A stretch of DNA of 64,000 bases. Source: Pseudozobellia thermophila. GTDB taxonomy: Bacteria; Bacteroidota; Bacteroidia; Flavobacteriales; Flavobacteriaceae. A program made the translations under genes and the position numbers. The DNA lies in NCBI RefSeq assembly GCF_900141855.1, contig NZ_FQYU01000001.1, positions 593,402-657,401 on the forward strand. The letters are read 5' to 3'. The stretch's first letter is position 1, and each line of letters starts with the position of its first letter. Positions 48,341-57,890 of the stretch are shown here, one piece after another. Under the pieces are notes generated by a model. The model did no database searches and was not told where the DNA came from. It worked only from the letters and a program-made list of their open reading frames with translations.

Positions 48341-49030
48341 ATGAAGAAATTAGTAGCAGAATTTATCGGTACCCTTTGGTTGGTTCTAGGGGGGTGTGGA
48401 AGCGCAGTATTGGCTGCAGGTTTTCCCGAATTGGGAATTGGCTTTGTGGGCGTGGCCCTCGCATTTGGTCTCACCGTGGTGACCATGGCCTATGCCATTG
48501 GCCATATTTCGGGCTGCCATTTGAACCCGGCGGTGTCCATTGGCCTTTGGGCAGGTGGTCGGTTTGATGCAAAGGACCTTGTGCCCTATATCATAGCCCA
48601 AGTTTTGGGCGGGATCGCCGGGGCGGGTATTTTGTATGTCATTGCCTCCGGGCAACCCGGATTTGAACTGGGATGCTTTGCCGCCAACGGTTATGGCGAA
48701 CACTCCCCGGGAGGCTATAGTATGATGGCCGCCTTGGTCTGCGAAGTCGTCATGACCTTTATCTTTTTGTTCGTAATTCTCGGGTCTACCTATACCAAGG
48801 CGCCGGGCGGCTTTGCCGGATTGGCCATCGGCCTTTGTTTGACCTTGATCCACCTGATCAGTATACCGGTTACCAATACCTCCGTAAATCCGGCCCGGAG
48901 TACGAGCCAAGCACTATTCGTGGGCGATTGGGCCTTGGGCGAACTGTGGTTGTTTTGGGTTGCGCCAATCGTGGGTGCCGCGTTGGCCGGACTGGTGTAC
49001 AAGGCCCTTTCGCCGGAGATAGTGGAATAG
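48341..49030 (+). CDS. aqpZ: Aquaporin Z
   Basis: 229 residues with six membrane helices and both NPA motifs (CHLNPAVSI and SVNPARSTS). The ar/R filter has the water-selective pattern, with Arg after the second NPA. It conducts water across the inner membrane. Single gene convergent with brnQ across 43 bases. Confidence 0.97.
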   Translation: MKKLVAEFIGTLWLVLGGCGSAVLAAGFPELGIGFVGVALAFGLTVVTMAYAIGHISGCHLNPAVSIGLWAGGRFDAKDLVPYIIAQVLGGIAGAGILYVIASGQPGFELGCFAANGYGEHSPGGYSMMAALVCEVVMTFIFLFVILGSTYTKAPGGFAGLAIGLCLTLIHLISIPVTNTSVNPARSTSQALFVGDWALGELWLFWVAPIVGAALAGLVYKALSPEIVE

Positions 49031-49073
49031 CTCGTATGGGACGGTTTTAGTAGGGGAGCCGGAAGGGGTGGTT

Positions 49074-50357
49074 TTAGGCCTGATCTTTTCCGAGCAGGTT
49101 GGCCATTGTAAAAACCGCCCCTGCCGGTAATACCCATCCTAGGCTATAAGTACCCAAAGGAACGAATCCCTGTAGGTAGGATTGGGCTTCGGCAAGGCCC
49201 AGGCTTCCCAAAAAATCGGGAACACTGAAAACAAAGGTGGTAACGACCACGGCCCGAAACACTTTTTGGGAGGCCCATTTGTCGGGCACTATATTTAAAA
49301 GGATAAGTACAATGGTAATCGGGTAAATGAACATAAGGGCGGGCAGGGCTACCGCAATGATGTATGCTACGTTAAATTGACCCATCGTTATTCCCAGTAT
49401 ACATCCCAATAAGGCAGTGGCCGTATACGCCGTTTGGGAATCGTGAAAACGGTATTTTACGAAATCGGCAGTGCCCGTTACTATGCCCACGGCAGTGGTA
49501 AAACAGGCCAGGCTTACCAAGATGCTGATGAACAGGTGGGCCGTTCCGCCCAAGGTTTTTGAACTTATGCCGTTCAACAGGGCCGTACGTGAGACGGTGG
49601 CTCCGAACTCCCCCTGCATAAGCGCACCCGTAAGGATGAGTCCGCAATAAATAATTAGGAGGCCGAGTCCGGCCAATAGGGCCGAACGCCTTATCAGGGC
49701 TTTTTTTTCCTCGTAAGTCGCTTCTTTCTTTCTTAGGTTGATCGAGATGATGATGACCCCTCCCACCACTACGGCTCCTATGGCGTCGAAGGTTTGGTAT
49801 CCTTCAATGACGCCTTCTGAAAACGGGTGTTGGTACAGGGGCGTGCCGAAATGGAAATCGTATGAAAAGACGGCCGTGCCAATAATTAGGAAGAGAATAA
49901 GGATAATGGCCGGGGTCAAAAGTTTTCCGAGAATATTTAAAATCTTTGAGCGGTTGATGACGAATAGGAAGACCAAGGAAAAGTAAACCACGCTGGTCAG
50001 TAGGGCCGGCGAATCGAAAAAAGGTTGGATGGCCATTTCATGGGTCACCGCGGCGGTTCGGGGCGAAGGTAGGCCAATGGAGATGCAATAGATCAGCAGG
50101 GCATAGACGAGGCTAAAGCTCGGGGATACTTTTTTGCCAAAATCGAAAATCGTGCCCTGCAGTTTGGCATGGGCCATTATGCCCAGTATGGGTATGAGCA
50201 CGGCGGAAGCACAGAAGCCCAGGGCAACGAGCCACCAGAGCCCTCCCGATTTATGGCCCAAGAGCGGGGGCAAAATCAAGTTTCCGGCTCCAAAGAAGAG
50301 CGAAAAGAGGGCGAAGGCCGTAACAAGGGTTTCCTTGGTGTTCACTGTAATGGGCAT
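49074..50357 (-). CDS. brnQ: Branched-chain amino acid carrier, LIVCS family
   Basis: Start set at ATG 50357 (MPITVNTKE); an upstream frame with extra residues is unlikely. About 427 residues and 12 membrane helices; FGAGNLILPPLLG is a LIVCS family signature. It imports Leu, Ile and Val with a cation. It diverges from a small zinc-knuckle protein gene across a repeat-bearing gap. Confidence 0.93.
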   Translation of the reverse strand: MPITVNTKETLVTAFALFSLFFGAGNLILPPLLGHKSGGLWWLVALGFCASAVLIPILGIMAHAKLQGTIFDFGKKVSPSFSLVYALLIYCISIGLPSPRTAAVTHEMAIQPFFDSPALLTSVVYFSLVFLFVINRSKILNILGKLLTPAIILILFLIIGTAVFSYDFHFGTPLYQHPFSEGVIEGYQTFDAIGAVVVGGVIIISINLRKKEATYEEKKALIRRSALLAGLGLLIIYCGLILTGALMQGEFGATVSRTALLNGISSKTLGGTAHLFISILVSLACFTTAVGIVTGTADFVKYRFHDSQTAYTATALLGCILGITMGQFNVAYIIAVALPALMFIYPITIVLILLNIVPDKWASQKVFRAVVVTTFVFSVPDFLGSLGLAEAQSYLQGFVPLGTYSLGWVLPAGAVFTMANLLGKDQA

Positions 50358-50725
50358 ACTATCAAGATCACGGGGCATATATAAGAATTTAAATTCGATA
50401 AATCCCAAAAAAGGAGTGTCGTACATCGAATTCGATGAACTACGGGCACAACGAAAAGGGGGCGCCCCATTTTATAGAACCTTTGGAAGATGCCGTAAAA
50501 CCACTTGATCACAAATGTTGTTCTCCCTGTAAAAAAGCTTCATTTCATCGAAAAAAATGCATTTCGTCGAAAAAAGGACCTTAAAAAAGACATCGACCCA
50601 ATAAAAAAAGAGGTGTGTGCGTTCAGGATAAAAAGTGGTTCACATCACTTGAGTTTTTTACCCAAATTTTGATCAGGCAATTAGCGGTTTCCCAATGACC
50701 GACAATGCGTTTTAAACCTACAATT
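50358..50725. other. 368-base divergent region with tandem repeat
   Basis: The main feature is CATTTC(A/G)TCGAAAAAA twice at 50541-50575. A run of poly-A/T tracts and GTGGTTCACATCACTT (50636-50651) lie further on. No ORF is credible. Confidence 0.5.
50541..50575. repeat. Tandem 16-bp repeat CATTTC(A/G)TCGAAAAAA
   Basis: Copies at 50541-50556 and 50560-50575 differ at one base, with a period of 19. Direct repeats of this size at a promoter region suggest binding by a two-component response regulator; LytTR-type regulators bind such arrays, but the identification is inference. Confidence 0.5.
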
Positions 50726-50944
50726 ATGAAAAGATTCTTTTGCAGCCTTTTCGGCCACCATTACTCGGTTTCAAAAAAAGTAACCCTACACATCAAAGAG
50801 TACAAATGCATCCACTGTGGTAAAGAGGTAACCACGGATGTGAGCGGTAACCTGTCAACGCTAACCCCAGAGCTTCAGGATATCAACAAAACCTTGGAAA
50901 ATATATTTCAAAAGAGACATAGGGCAGCCGATCACGCTGCCTAA
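50726..50944 (+). CDS. Small zinc-knuckle-like protein
   Basis: Start set at ATG 50726; 72 residues. The pattern CSLFGHHY, then CIHCGKE, offers Cys/His ligands for one zinc. The rest is polar, ending HRAADHAA. Related small proteins occur in Bacteroidota (a DUF1660-like layout is possible) but I cannot name a function. Downstream is a nested RNA hairpin at 51021-51112. Confidence 0.6.
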   Translation: MKRFFCSLFGHHYSVSKKVTLHIKEYKCIHCGKEVTTDVSGNLSTLTPELQDINKTLENIFQKRHRAADHAA

Positions 50945-51020
50945 CCCTGAACTTGATTCAGCGTTAACTATGCTTTGGCAACCAAATCTTGACCCTTAGG
51001 GACATCAGGATTTAAATGAC

Positions 51021-51112
51021 ATTCCCGAAAAGTAAGTTGCAACCACGTTCTCCACTGTCGTTCGCCCCACAACAGTTTAGTTAGGTTTGCCTTTTTCGGG
51101 AATTCTTTTTTT
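51021..51112 (+). ncRNA. Nested three-stem RNA hairpin with U-run
   Basis: P1 pairs ATTCCCGAAAA (51021-51031) with TTTTCGGGAAT (51093-51103), 11 bp. Inside, GCAACC (51039-51044) pairs with GGTTTGC (51084-51090) with one bulge, and ACTGT (51054-51058) pairs with ACAGT (51072-51076). A TTTTTTT tract follows P1. This is unusually large for a terminator and may be a structured small RNA or a terminator with a sensing domain. Confidence 0.55.
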
Positions 51113-51153
51113 ATACCGGTCGTTTACAGGCCGCCCTTCCCGCACAAAAAACA

Positions 51154-52203
51154 TCAATCGTTTGTAAAAGAGTTCCAGCCTTGGGCCGTCAAAGGTATTT
51201 TGGTATTGGCCCGCGTAACCAAATGGTTGCCTTCGTTGGCCTCGGTCATATGACCGATTACCGTAAGGTTCGGATTCCCCTTGATTTTATCAAAGTCCTT
51301 TTGGTCGATGGTGAAAAGAAGCTCGTAGTCTTCGCCCCCGCTGAGGGCCACCATGGTACCGTCCATCTTAAACTCCTCACAAGTGGTAATAACCGTAGGG
51401 TCTAGGGGTATCTTGTCTTCAAAAAGGTTGCAGCCAACCTTGCTGCACTTGCTGAGATGAAGGATTTCCGACGATAGTCCGTCGCTGATATCGATCATCG
51501 AGGTGGGCTTGACCCCAAGTTTTTTCAATAGGTGGACGATATCCCTGCGCGCTTCAGGCTTTAATTGCCTTTCGACGATGTACGAGTAGGGTGAAAGGTC
51601 GGGCTGGTTGTTCGGGTTGACCTTAAAGACCTCTTTTTCACGTTCCAAGACCTGAAAGCCCATGTAGGCGGCGCCCAGGTCTCCGGTTACCACCAAAAGG
51701 TCGTTGGCTTGGGCCCCACTGCGGTAGGTGATATCGGCTTCGGCAACCTCGCCAAGGGCCGTAATGCTTATGAGCATGCCCTTGGTAGACGAGGTCGTAT
51801 CGCCACCCACCAAATCGACGTCGTATATTTTACAGGCCAGGGCAATACCCTCGTATAGCTCTTCGAGGGCCTCGAGCGGAAAACGGTTCGATACGGCCAG
51901 GGAAACGGTAATCTGTGTGGCCTTGGCGTTCATGGCGTACACATCGGATAGGTTGACCATTACCGCCTTATAGCCCAAATGTTTTAGGGGCATATAGCTT
52001 AGGTCGAAATGCACACCTTCTACCAAAAGGTCGGTAGTGAGCACCGTTTTCTTGTCCGAGTGGTCCAAAACGGCTGCATCGTCACCGATGCCTTTTACCG
52101 ATGAGGGGTGGTTGATCTTAAAATTCTTGGTCAAATGGTCTATAAGTCCGAACTCGCCCAATTTCTCCAAGGGGGTTCGCGCTTTGTTCTTGTCTTCTAG
52201 CAT
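51154..52203 (-). CDS. thiL: Thiamine-monophosphate kinase
   Basis: 349 residues, PurM/ThiL fold: GIGDDAAVL near the N terminus, metal-site VNLSDVYAM and GGDTTSS, and a later IDISDGLSSE and SGGEDYELLF. It phosphorylates thiamine monophosphate to the pyrophosphate cofactor. A TATTTTTG -7 element ends 4 bases before its ATG, suggesting a leaderless message. Confidence 0.95.
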   Translation of the reverse strand: MLEDKNKARTPLEKLGEFGLIDHLTKNFKINHPSSVKGIGDDAAVLDHSDKKTVLTTDLLVEGVHFDLSYMPLKHLGYKAVMVNLSDVYAMNAKATQITVSLAVSNRFPLEALEELYEGIALACKIYDVDLVGGDTTSSTKGMLISITALGEVAEADITYRSGAQANDLLVVTGDLGAAYMGFQVLEREKEVFKVNPNNQPDLSPYSYIVERQLKPEARRDIVHLLKKLGVKPTSMIDISDGLSSEILHLSKCSKVGCNLFEDKIPLDPTVITTCEEFKMDGTMVALSGGEDYELLFTIDQKDFDKIKGNPNLTVIGHMTEANEGNHLVTRANTKIPLTAQGWNSFTND

Positions 52204-52537
52204 GCTGCAAAAATAAGCGTTATTTCTTGGATAACCATTAGGAAGGTGGCGGCAATGGGCCTTAGTATCGAGATACGATTATACCAATTGGAATATTTAT
52301 TGGCTCTCAGCAAAGACCGGTCATCTGTTTGCTGCCGGAATGGATCTGCAGGTAGAAAAAAGGATGCTTAGGGGGCAGATTTTCCTGAATAGGGAGCTCA
52401 AGCCAAGGCAAAAAAGGGATCGTAAGTTCAGTTTAAATCGTATACGATTTTATAGCTAACCGATGTATTTATTGGGTTTTTGTGTAAGTCGTTACGGGAA
52501 GGGGGAGTGGAATTGACCAAAAACAAGGTTCGTCTGC
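52204..52537. other. 334-base region between thiL and GT90 gene
   Basis: It has the thiL -7 element and a 16-base perfect palindrome, AAATCGTATACGATTT, at 52435-52450. A 39-codon plus-strand frame (52340-52459) overlaps it but has no support. Confidence 0.5.
52208..52215 (-). promoter_or_regulatory. -7 element abutting thiL start
   Basis: Minus-strand TATTTTTG, exact TAnnTTTG match, only 4 bases from the thiL ATG at 52203. Confidence 0.5.
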
Positions 52538-53497
52538 CTAGGGGCGGCAGAACCTTAAAAAATCGGTTTGGCCCGAAAGTTCGAAGTATTTCTCCAAGAC
52601 CATAAAGCATAATAAATCTTCGGTACGCCGGTTTTTGAATTGAGCCACATGTCGGTGGGCGTTTGCAATAATCGCTTGTGCTTCCTTGGGCCGGCGAATA
52701 TAGTATTGCATCTTTTCCTCCATATCGGAAAAATCGTTTTTCACTTCAACATAATGCTTTTCGGCTTCGAGGGTGCCCTCCATGAACCAGGTTTCGCAGG
52801 TGGGTTTGGGCATAATGCACAGCGAGTTCGAAGACATGGCCCATTTGAGGTTGGTCGCCACATCGTAGCCTTCGATACAGGCAATGAATTTGTGTTCGAG
52901 TTGGGTTTTGATATCCATAAACCCCTTTAAGTGCCGCCCTTGGGTGTGCAGCTTGTCGGTGAGGCCTACGTCAAAAGTCGGATTTTCCCAATACTTTTCG
53001 ACAAAATACCGGCGTTGCTTTTGGTGCGATCGCCCCCGCCAGACTACCATGTCCTTTTTCTGTTCAAAGGTACGGGAGTCGCTTACCCATCGAAAATGCC
53101 GGCGTTTGTTCAGTTTGAAAAGCACGGAATTGGCATTTTTGTCGTTCAGGGGCCTGGCCTTGAACAGGGTGGGGTACGGGTTGATATGGAGTTCGTCGCC
53201 AAAGTGGTAGGTGAATCTGGCATCGGGTGAAAAATAATGCAGGAACTCCTTTAGGTCGAGGTAATAGCCGGTGCCCTTGGTTCGCTTGAAGTTTTTTGCC
53301 GCTACGGCATCCTCGGGGAGCTGGAATGCCGAATCGAGCTTGAGGTAATAATCCAGTCGCTTTTGCAGGTACGCTTGGTCGCACCGGTCCCGGTAGGCTT
53401 GAAGCCTTTTGAACTTCCTCTTAAAATAAAAAGGGGGCATGGCATTTTTGCCAAAATTCTTGGCATAGTAGTAGGCATTGATGTCGTCAGGTCGCAT
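52538..53497 (-). CDS. GT90 (CAP10-like) glycosyltransferase, LPS-modifying
   Basis: 319 residues. Recognisable CAP10/LpsA features: VVWRGRSHQKQRR, KFIACIEGYDVATNLKWAMSSNS and WFMEGTLE. Members add a sugar such as xylose or glucose to surface glycans. It is alone, convergent with nothing nearby and 195 bases from the suf promoter. Confidence 0.85.
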   Translation of the reverse strand: MRPDDINAYYYAKNFGKNAMPPFYFKRKFKRLQAYRDRCDQAYLQKRLDYYLKLDSAFQLPEDAVAAKNFKRTKGTGYYLDLKEFLHYFSPDARFTYHFGDELHINPYPTLFKARPLNDKNANSVLFKLNKRRHFRWVSDSRTFEQKKDMVVWRGRSHQKQRRYFVEKYWENPTFDVGLTDKLHTQGRHLKGFMDIKTQLEHKFIACIEGYDVATNLKWAMSSNSLCIMPKPTCETWFMEGTLEAEKHYVEVKNDFSDMEEKMQYYIRRPKEAQAIIANAHRHVAQFKNRRTEDLLCFMVLEKYFELSGQTDFLRFCRP

Positions 53498-53656
53498 GGG
53501 CAGTATTAGGTAATGGAATTTCCAAAGTTAAGAATTCTACCCTTTGGGTGCGTTTGGAAGGATAGAGTCCGGTTTTGAAGGGCAAGTATAGGAATTGCCT
53601 ATTAATGCATTCGTTATAATAATGTTAGTAAGCATGGTAAAACCCTACTAATAACC

Positions 53657-53664
53657 TATATTTG
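53657..53664 (+). promoter_or_regulatory. -7 element of the suf operon
   Basis: TATATTTG, exact TAnnTTTG match, 28 bases before the first suf ATG. It sits just after the inverted repeat TAGTAAGCATGGTAAAACCC / CTACTA region (53625-53650), a possible regulator site; no IscR gene is in the window. Confidence 0.6.
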
Positions 53665-53692
53665 TGAACTATTTAGATTAAACCGAAAAGCA

Positions 53693-54022
53693 ATGATACA
53701 AGTATCTGAAACAGCTAGAAAAAAGGTCGTGGACTTGATGACCGAAGAGGGTTTTGATGCTACGAAGGATTATGTGCGAGTAGGCGTAAAAAGCGGTGGG
53801 TGTAGCGGCCTGTCCTATGAATTGAACTTTGACAACAAGGTCAATGAGTCCGACAAGTTGTTTGAAGACAACAACGTGCGCATCGTTGTAGATAAAAAAA
53901 GCTTTCTGTATCTCGTGGGGACCACCTTGGAGTATTCCGGGGGACTCAATGGCAAGGGCTTTATTTTTAATAACCCGAATGCACAGCGTACCTGCGGATG
54001 TGGGGAAAGTTTTTCACTGTAA
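53693..54022 (+). CDS. sufA: A-type Fe-S carrier (SufA/IscA-like)
   Basis: 109 residues of the HesB/IscA family with the three conserved cysteines: C37 (SGGCSGLSY), C101 and C103 (CGCGESF). It carries clusters from the SUF scaffold to target proteins. First gene of the suf operon; 9 bases separate it from sufB. Confidence 0.93.
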   Translation: MIQVSETARKKVVDLMTEEGFDATKDYVRVGVKSGGCSGLSYELNFDNKVNESDKLFEDNNVRIVVDKKSFLYLVGTTLEYSGGLNGKGFIFNNPNAQRTCGCGESFSL

Positions 54023-54031
54023 AAAGAGAAT

Positions 54032-55477
54032 ATGGCATATACTGAGGAAGAGTTAAAAAAAGAACTTGAGACCAAGGAGTATGAGTATGGATTTTATACC
54101 GATATCGAATCTGATACCATGCCCGTTGGGTTGAACGAGGATGTAGTAATCGCCATCTCCAAAAAGAAGGGAGAGCCCGAATGGATGACCCTCTGGCGCT
54201 TGGAGGCCTTTAAGTATTGGAAGGAGATGGAAGAACCCGAGTGGGCCAATGTCAAATATGAAAAGCCCGACTTTCAGGCAATTTCGTACTATTCGGCGCC
54301 GAACAAGAAACCCAAGTACGACAGCCTTGACGAAGTAGATCCGGAGTTGCTCGATACCTTTAAGAAATTGGGTATTTCGATAGACGAACAGAAAAAACTT
54401 GCCGGTGTCGCGGTCGATATTGTTATGGACTCGGTTTCTGTGGCCACTACCTTTAAAAAGACCTTGGCCGAAAAGGGCATTATCTTTTGCTCCATATCCG
54501 AGGCCATTAAAGAGCACCCTGAGTTGGTGAAAAAATACATCGGTTCGGTGGTTCCCAAAAAAGACAATTTTTATGCCGCGCTTAATTCGGCGGTTTTTTC
54601 CGACGGGTCTTTTTGCTATATCCCGAAAGGGGTTAGATGCCCTATGGAGCTTTCGACCTATTTTAGGATCAACCAGGCAGGCACGGGCCAGTTCGAAAGA
54701 ACCTTGGTGATCGCTGATGAAGGAAGCTATGTCAGCTACCTCGAAGGCTGTACGGCCCCTTCACGTGACGAAAACCAGCTCCATGCCGCCGTTGTGGAAC
54801 TGATTGCGCTTGACGGAGCCGAAATAAAATACTCAACGGTACAAAACTGGTTCCCCGGTGACAAGGAGGGAAGAGGGGGCGTTTACAATTTCGTGACCAA
54901 AAGGGGTCTTTGCGAGAAGAACGCCAAAATTTCGTGGACACAGGTCGAGACCGGTTCCGCGGTTACCTGGAAATACCCCTCCTGTGTGTTGAAGGGCGAT
55001 AATTCCATCGGTGAGTTCTATTCCATTGCGGTGACCAACAATCACCAACAGGCCGATACCGGTACCAAAATGATCCATTTGGGCAAGAATACCCGCAGCA
55101 CCATTATATCTAAGGGAATATCGGCCGGAAAATCGCAGAACAGCTATAGGGGGCTAGTGCAAGTGAACAGCCGTGCGGAAAACGCCAGGAACTTCTCCCA
55201 GTGCGACTCTTTGTTGATGGGCAACGAGTGCGGCGCACACACCTTTCCGTATATCGAGGCAAAAAACAAGACGGCCCAGATAGAGCACGAGGCCACGACG
55301 AGCAAAATCGGCGAAGACCAGATCTTTTATTGCAACCAACGGGGCATCGATACCGAAAAGGCCATCGCCTTGATCGTCAACGGCTTTAGCAAAGAGGTGT
55401 TGAACAAGCTTCCGATGGAGTTTGCGGTCGAAGCCCAAAAACTGCTCGAAATCAGTTTGGAGGGATCCGTGGGTTAA
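54032..55477 (+). CDS. sufB: Fe-S cluster scaffold SufB
   Basis: 481 residues. Scaffold core includes [37 protein letters not shown]-like [21 protein letters not shown] and the late [21 protein letters not shown] (in part). SufBC2D assembles Fe-S clusters. Position 2 in the operon. Confidence 0.97.
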   Translation: MAYTEEELKKELETKEYEYGFYTDIESDTMPVGLNEDVVIAISKKKGEPEWMTLWRLEAFKYWKEMEEPEWANVKYEKPDFQAISYYSAPNKKPKYDSLDEVDPELLDTFKKLGISIDEQKKLAGVAVDIVMDSVSVATTFKKTLAEKGIIFCSISEAIKEHPELVKKYIGSVVPKKDNFYAALNSAVFSDGSFCYIPKGVRCPMELSTYFRINQAGTGQFERTLVIADEGSYVSYLEGCTAPSRDENQLHAAVVELIALDGAEIKYSTVQNWFPGDKEGRGGVYNFVTKRGLCEKNAKISWTQVETGSAVTWKYPSCVLKGDNSIGEFYSIAVTNNHQQADTGTKMIHLGKNTRSTIISKGISAGKSQNSYRGLVQVNSRAENARNFSQCDSLLMGNECGAHTFPYIEAKNKTAQIEHEATTSKIGEDQIFYCNQRGIDTEKAIALIVNGFSKEVLNKLPMEFAVEAQKLLEISLEGSVG

Positions 55478-55556
55478 GAAAACAAATAGTAAAAACGAAC
55501 GATTGAAACAAAAGGGCCGTTTGGCTTTTAAGAAGTAGACATTAAGAAGAGAATAT

Positions 55557-56312
55557 ATGCTTAAGATCGAAAATTTGCACGCAAGTGTAGAGGATAAGGA
55601 AATATTAAAGGGAATCAACCTCGAGGTAAATGCCGGTGAGGTACATGCCATTATGGGGCCCAACGGATCCGGAAAGAGTACCTTGTCGGCGGTTATTGCC
55701 GGAAAGGAAGAGTTTGAGGTCACCGAGGGCAGTATAAAGCTCGACGGGGAGGATTTGGAGGACGTATCGGCCGAAGAACGTGCCCACAAAGGTATTTTCC
55801 TGTCGTTTCAGTATCCCGTGGAGATTCCCGGGGTGTCGGTTACCAACTTTATCAAAACGGCCATCAACGAATCGAGAAAGGCCCGTGGCCTCGAAGATAT
55901 GCCCGCCAATAAAATGTTGAAGCTCATCCGCGAAAAATCGGAGCTCTTGGACATTGACCGCAAGTTCTTGTCGCGTTCCCTGAACGAAGGCTTTTCCGGT
56001 GGTGAAAAGAAACGTAACGAGATATTCCAAATGGCGATGTTGGAACCCAAACTCGCTATTTTGGACGAGACCGACTCTGGTTTGGACATCGATGCACTGC
56101 GTATCGTCGCCAATGGCGTGAACAAATTGAAAAGTAAAGACAATGCGGTAATCGTAATTACCCACTACCAAAGATTATTGGAATACATAGTACCCGATTT
56201 TGTACACGTGCTGCACAACGGTAAGATCGTTAAGTCGGGCGGTAAGGAACTGGCCATCGAACTGGAAGAGAAAGGGTACGACTGGTTGAAGAACGAGGCG
56301 GTAGTTGAATAG
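55557..56312 (+). CDS. sufC: SUF ATPase SufC
   Basis: 251 residues. ABC ATPase with Walker A GPNGSGKST (34-42), the Q-loop, signature FSGGEKKRNEI and Walker B LAILDETDSGLD, in which a second Asp/Glu pair is typical of SufC. It powers SufBCD remodelling. The gene lies 79 bases after sufB. Confidence 0.97.
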   Translation: MLKIENLHASVEDKEILKGINLEVNAGEVHAIMGPNGSGKSTLSAVIAGKEEFEVTEGSIKLDGEDLEDVSAEERAHKGIFLSFQYPVEIPGVSVTNFIKTAINESRKARGLEDMPANKMLKLIREKSELLDIDRKFLSRSLNEGFSGGEKKRNEIFQMAMLEPKLAILDETDSGLDIDALRIVANGVNKLKSKDNAVIVITHYQRLLEYIVPDFVHVLHNGKIVKSGGKELAIELEEKGYDWLKNEAVVE

Positions 56313-56370
56313 CCGTGCCTAACCAAGGGCCCTAGGGTTTTAGCGAACAGGTACAAGCAATAAGAATATT

Positions 56371-57690
56371 ATGGATTTAAAAGATAAACTGATATCGTCA
56401 TTTATGGCATTTGAGAACAACGTCGACATCGAACACCCGGTGCACGATGTCCGTACCGAAGCCATGAAAAACTTTGAGCTTAAGGGGTTTCCATCAAAAA
56501 AGGAGGAAGCTTGGAAATACACCTCCCTAAAGAGCTTGCAAAAAACCGATTTTAGCATTTTTCCCAAAGAGGAAGGGAATACCTTGGAATACAAGGACGT
56601 CAAGCGTTATTTTTTGCATGAGATCGACACCTACAAGATCGTATTTATTGATGGTATCTATAGTTCGTACCTCTCCGAGACAACGCACGACGGGGTCGAT
56701 ATCTGCCTTATGAGCTCGGCCTTGACCAAGCCGATGTACAAGCCCGTTATCGACGTTTATTTCAACAAGGTAGCTTCCAAAGACGAGTCGCTTACCTCAT
56801 TGAATACGGCCTTTAGTAGGGAGGGGGCCTATATCTATATACCCAAAAACAAAATGCCCAAAAAACCGATCGAGATCATCCATTTCGCGACCGGGAACGA
56901 GGCCTCTTTGTTACTGCAGCCACGCAACCTGATTATTGCCGAGGAAAACGCCGAACTGCAGGTCATCGAACGGCACCAGAGCCTGACCTCCAATGAGGTG
57001 CTGACCAATTCGGTCACCGAAATTTTCGCGGCCGATAGCGCCATCGTCGACTATTATAAAATACAGAACGATGCCGAAAACGCCTCGCTGATCGACAATA
57101 CCTATATCGACCAAAAAAATAAGAGTGTGGTCAAGGTACATACCTTTTCATTTGGGGGCAAGTTGACGCGCAACAACCTGAACTTCTATCAGAACGGTCA
57201 GTATATCGATTCGACCATGAAGGGGGTTACCATTTTGGGCGATAAGCAGCACGTAGACCACCATACCTTAGTGCATCATATAGAGCCCAATTGCGAAAGC
57301 CACCAAGACTACAAGGGCATTTATGGTGAAAATTCCACTGGGGTTTTCAACGGAAAGATCATCGTCGATAAAATTGCTCAAAAGACCAATGCCTTTCAAC
57401 AGAACAACAACATTTTGATCAGCGATAAGGCGACGATCAACACCAAGCCCCAATTGGAGATTTTTGCGGATGACGTAAAATGCTCCCATGGCTGCACCAT
57501 AGGACAATTGGATGAAGATGCCTTGTTCTACCTGCGGTCGCGCGGTATTCCCAAGAAAGAGGCCCGTGCCCTGTTGATGTACGCTTTTGCCAACAACGTT
57601 TTGGAGAGTGTTCGTATACCCGAGCTAAAAGCAAGGATCAACAAGCTGATCGCTAAAAAACTAGGTGTTAATCTGGGGTTTGACCTGTAA
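56371..57690 (+). CDS. sufD: SUF scaffold subunit SufD
   Basis: 439 residues, homologous to SufB in its beta-helix core: HVDHHTLVHHIEPNCES, FNGKIIVDKIAQKTNAFQQN in part, and HGCTIGQLDEDALFYLRSRG. It lacks the SufB cysteine set and works as the SufC partner subunit. It is followed by a 200-base gap before sufS. Confidence 0.96.
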   Translation: MDLKDKLISSFMAFENNVDIEHPVHDVRTEAMKNFELKGFPSKKEEAWKYTSLKSLQKTDFSIFPKEEGNTLEYKDVKRYFLHEIDTYKIVFIDGIYSSYLSETTHDGVDICLMSSALTKPMYKPVIDVYFNKVASKDESLTSLNTAFSREGAYIYIPKNKMPKKPIEIIHFATGNEASLLLQPRNLIIAEENAELQVIERHQSLTSNEVLTNSVTEIFAADSAIVDYYKIQNDAENASLIDNTYIDQKNKSVVKVHTFSFGGKLTRNNLNFYQNGQYIDSTMKGVTILGDKQHVDHHTLVHHIEPNCESHQDYKGIYGENSTGVFNGKIIVDKIAQKTNAFQQNNNILISDKATINTKPQLEIFADDVKCSHGCTIGQLDEDALFYLRSRGIPKKEARALLMYAFANNVLESVRIPELKARINKLIAKKLGVNLGFDL

Positions 57691-57837
57691 CACAGGGCCT
57701 TAGAGAGTTTTGTGCAAACCTATTCTTCCTGACCAAATATGCGGTCGCTTATAGTAACATTATCGGCCAGGGATTTCTTCTAGGGTCTATCGGGCCGAAG
57801 GCTATAGGTGGCAACTGATCAAATTAGAATTTGTCTT

Positions 57838-57871
57838 ATACCCGATTTGTTTTTTCAATCGGGTATCTTTG
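57838..57871 (+). promoter_or_regulatory. Inverted repeat overlapping the sufS promoter
   Basis: ATACCCGATT (57838-57847) and AATCGGGTAT (57857-57866) form a perfect 10-base inverted repeat with a 9-base spacer. Its right arm overlaps the -7 element TATCTTTG (57864-57871), 19 bases before sufS. There is no U-run, so an operator is likelier than a terminator. Confidence 0.65.
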
Positions 57872-57890
57872 TATTTAAGAAGAAGGACTT

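Noticed and set aside
52340-52459. 39-codon ORF in the thiL-GT90 gap
   Set aside because: No ribosome binding site or similarity is seen, and the palindrome lies inside it.
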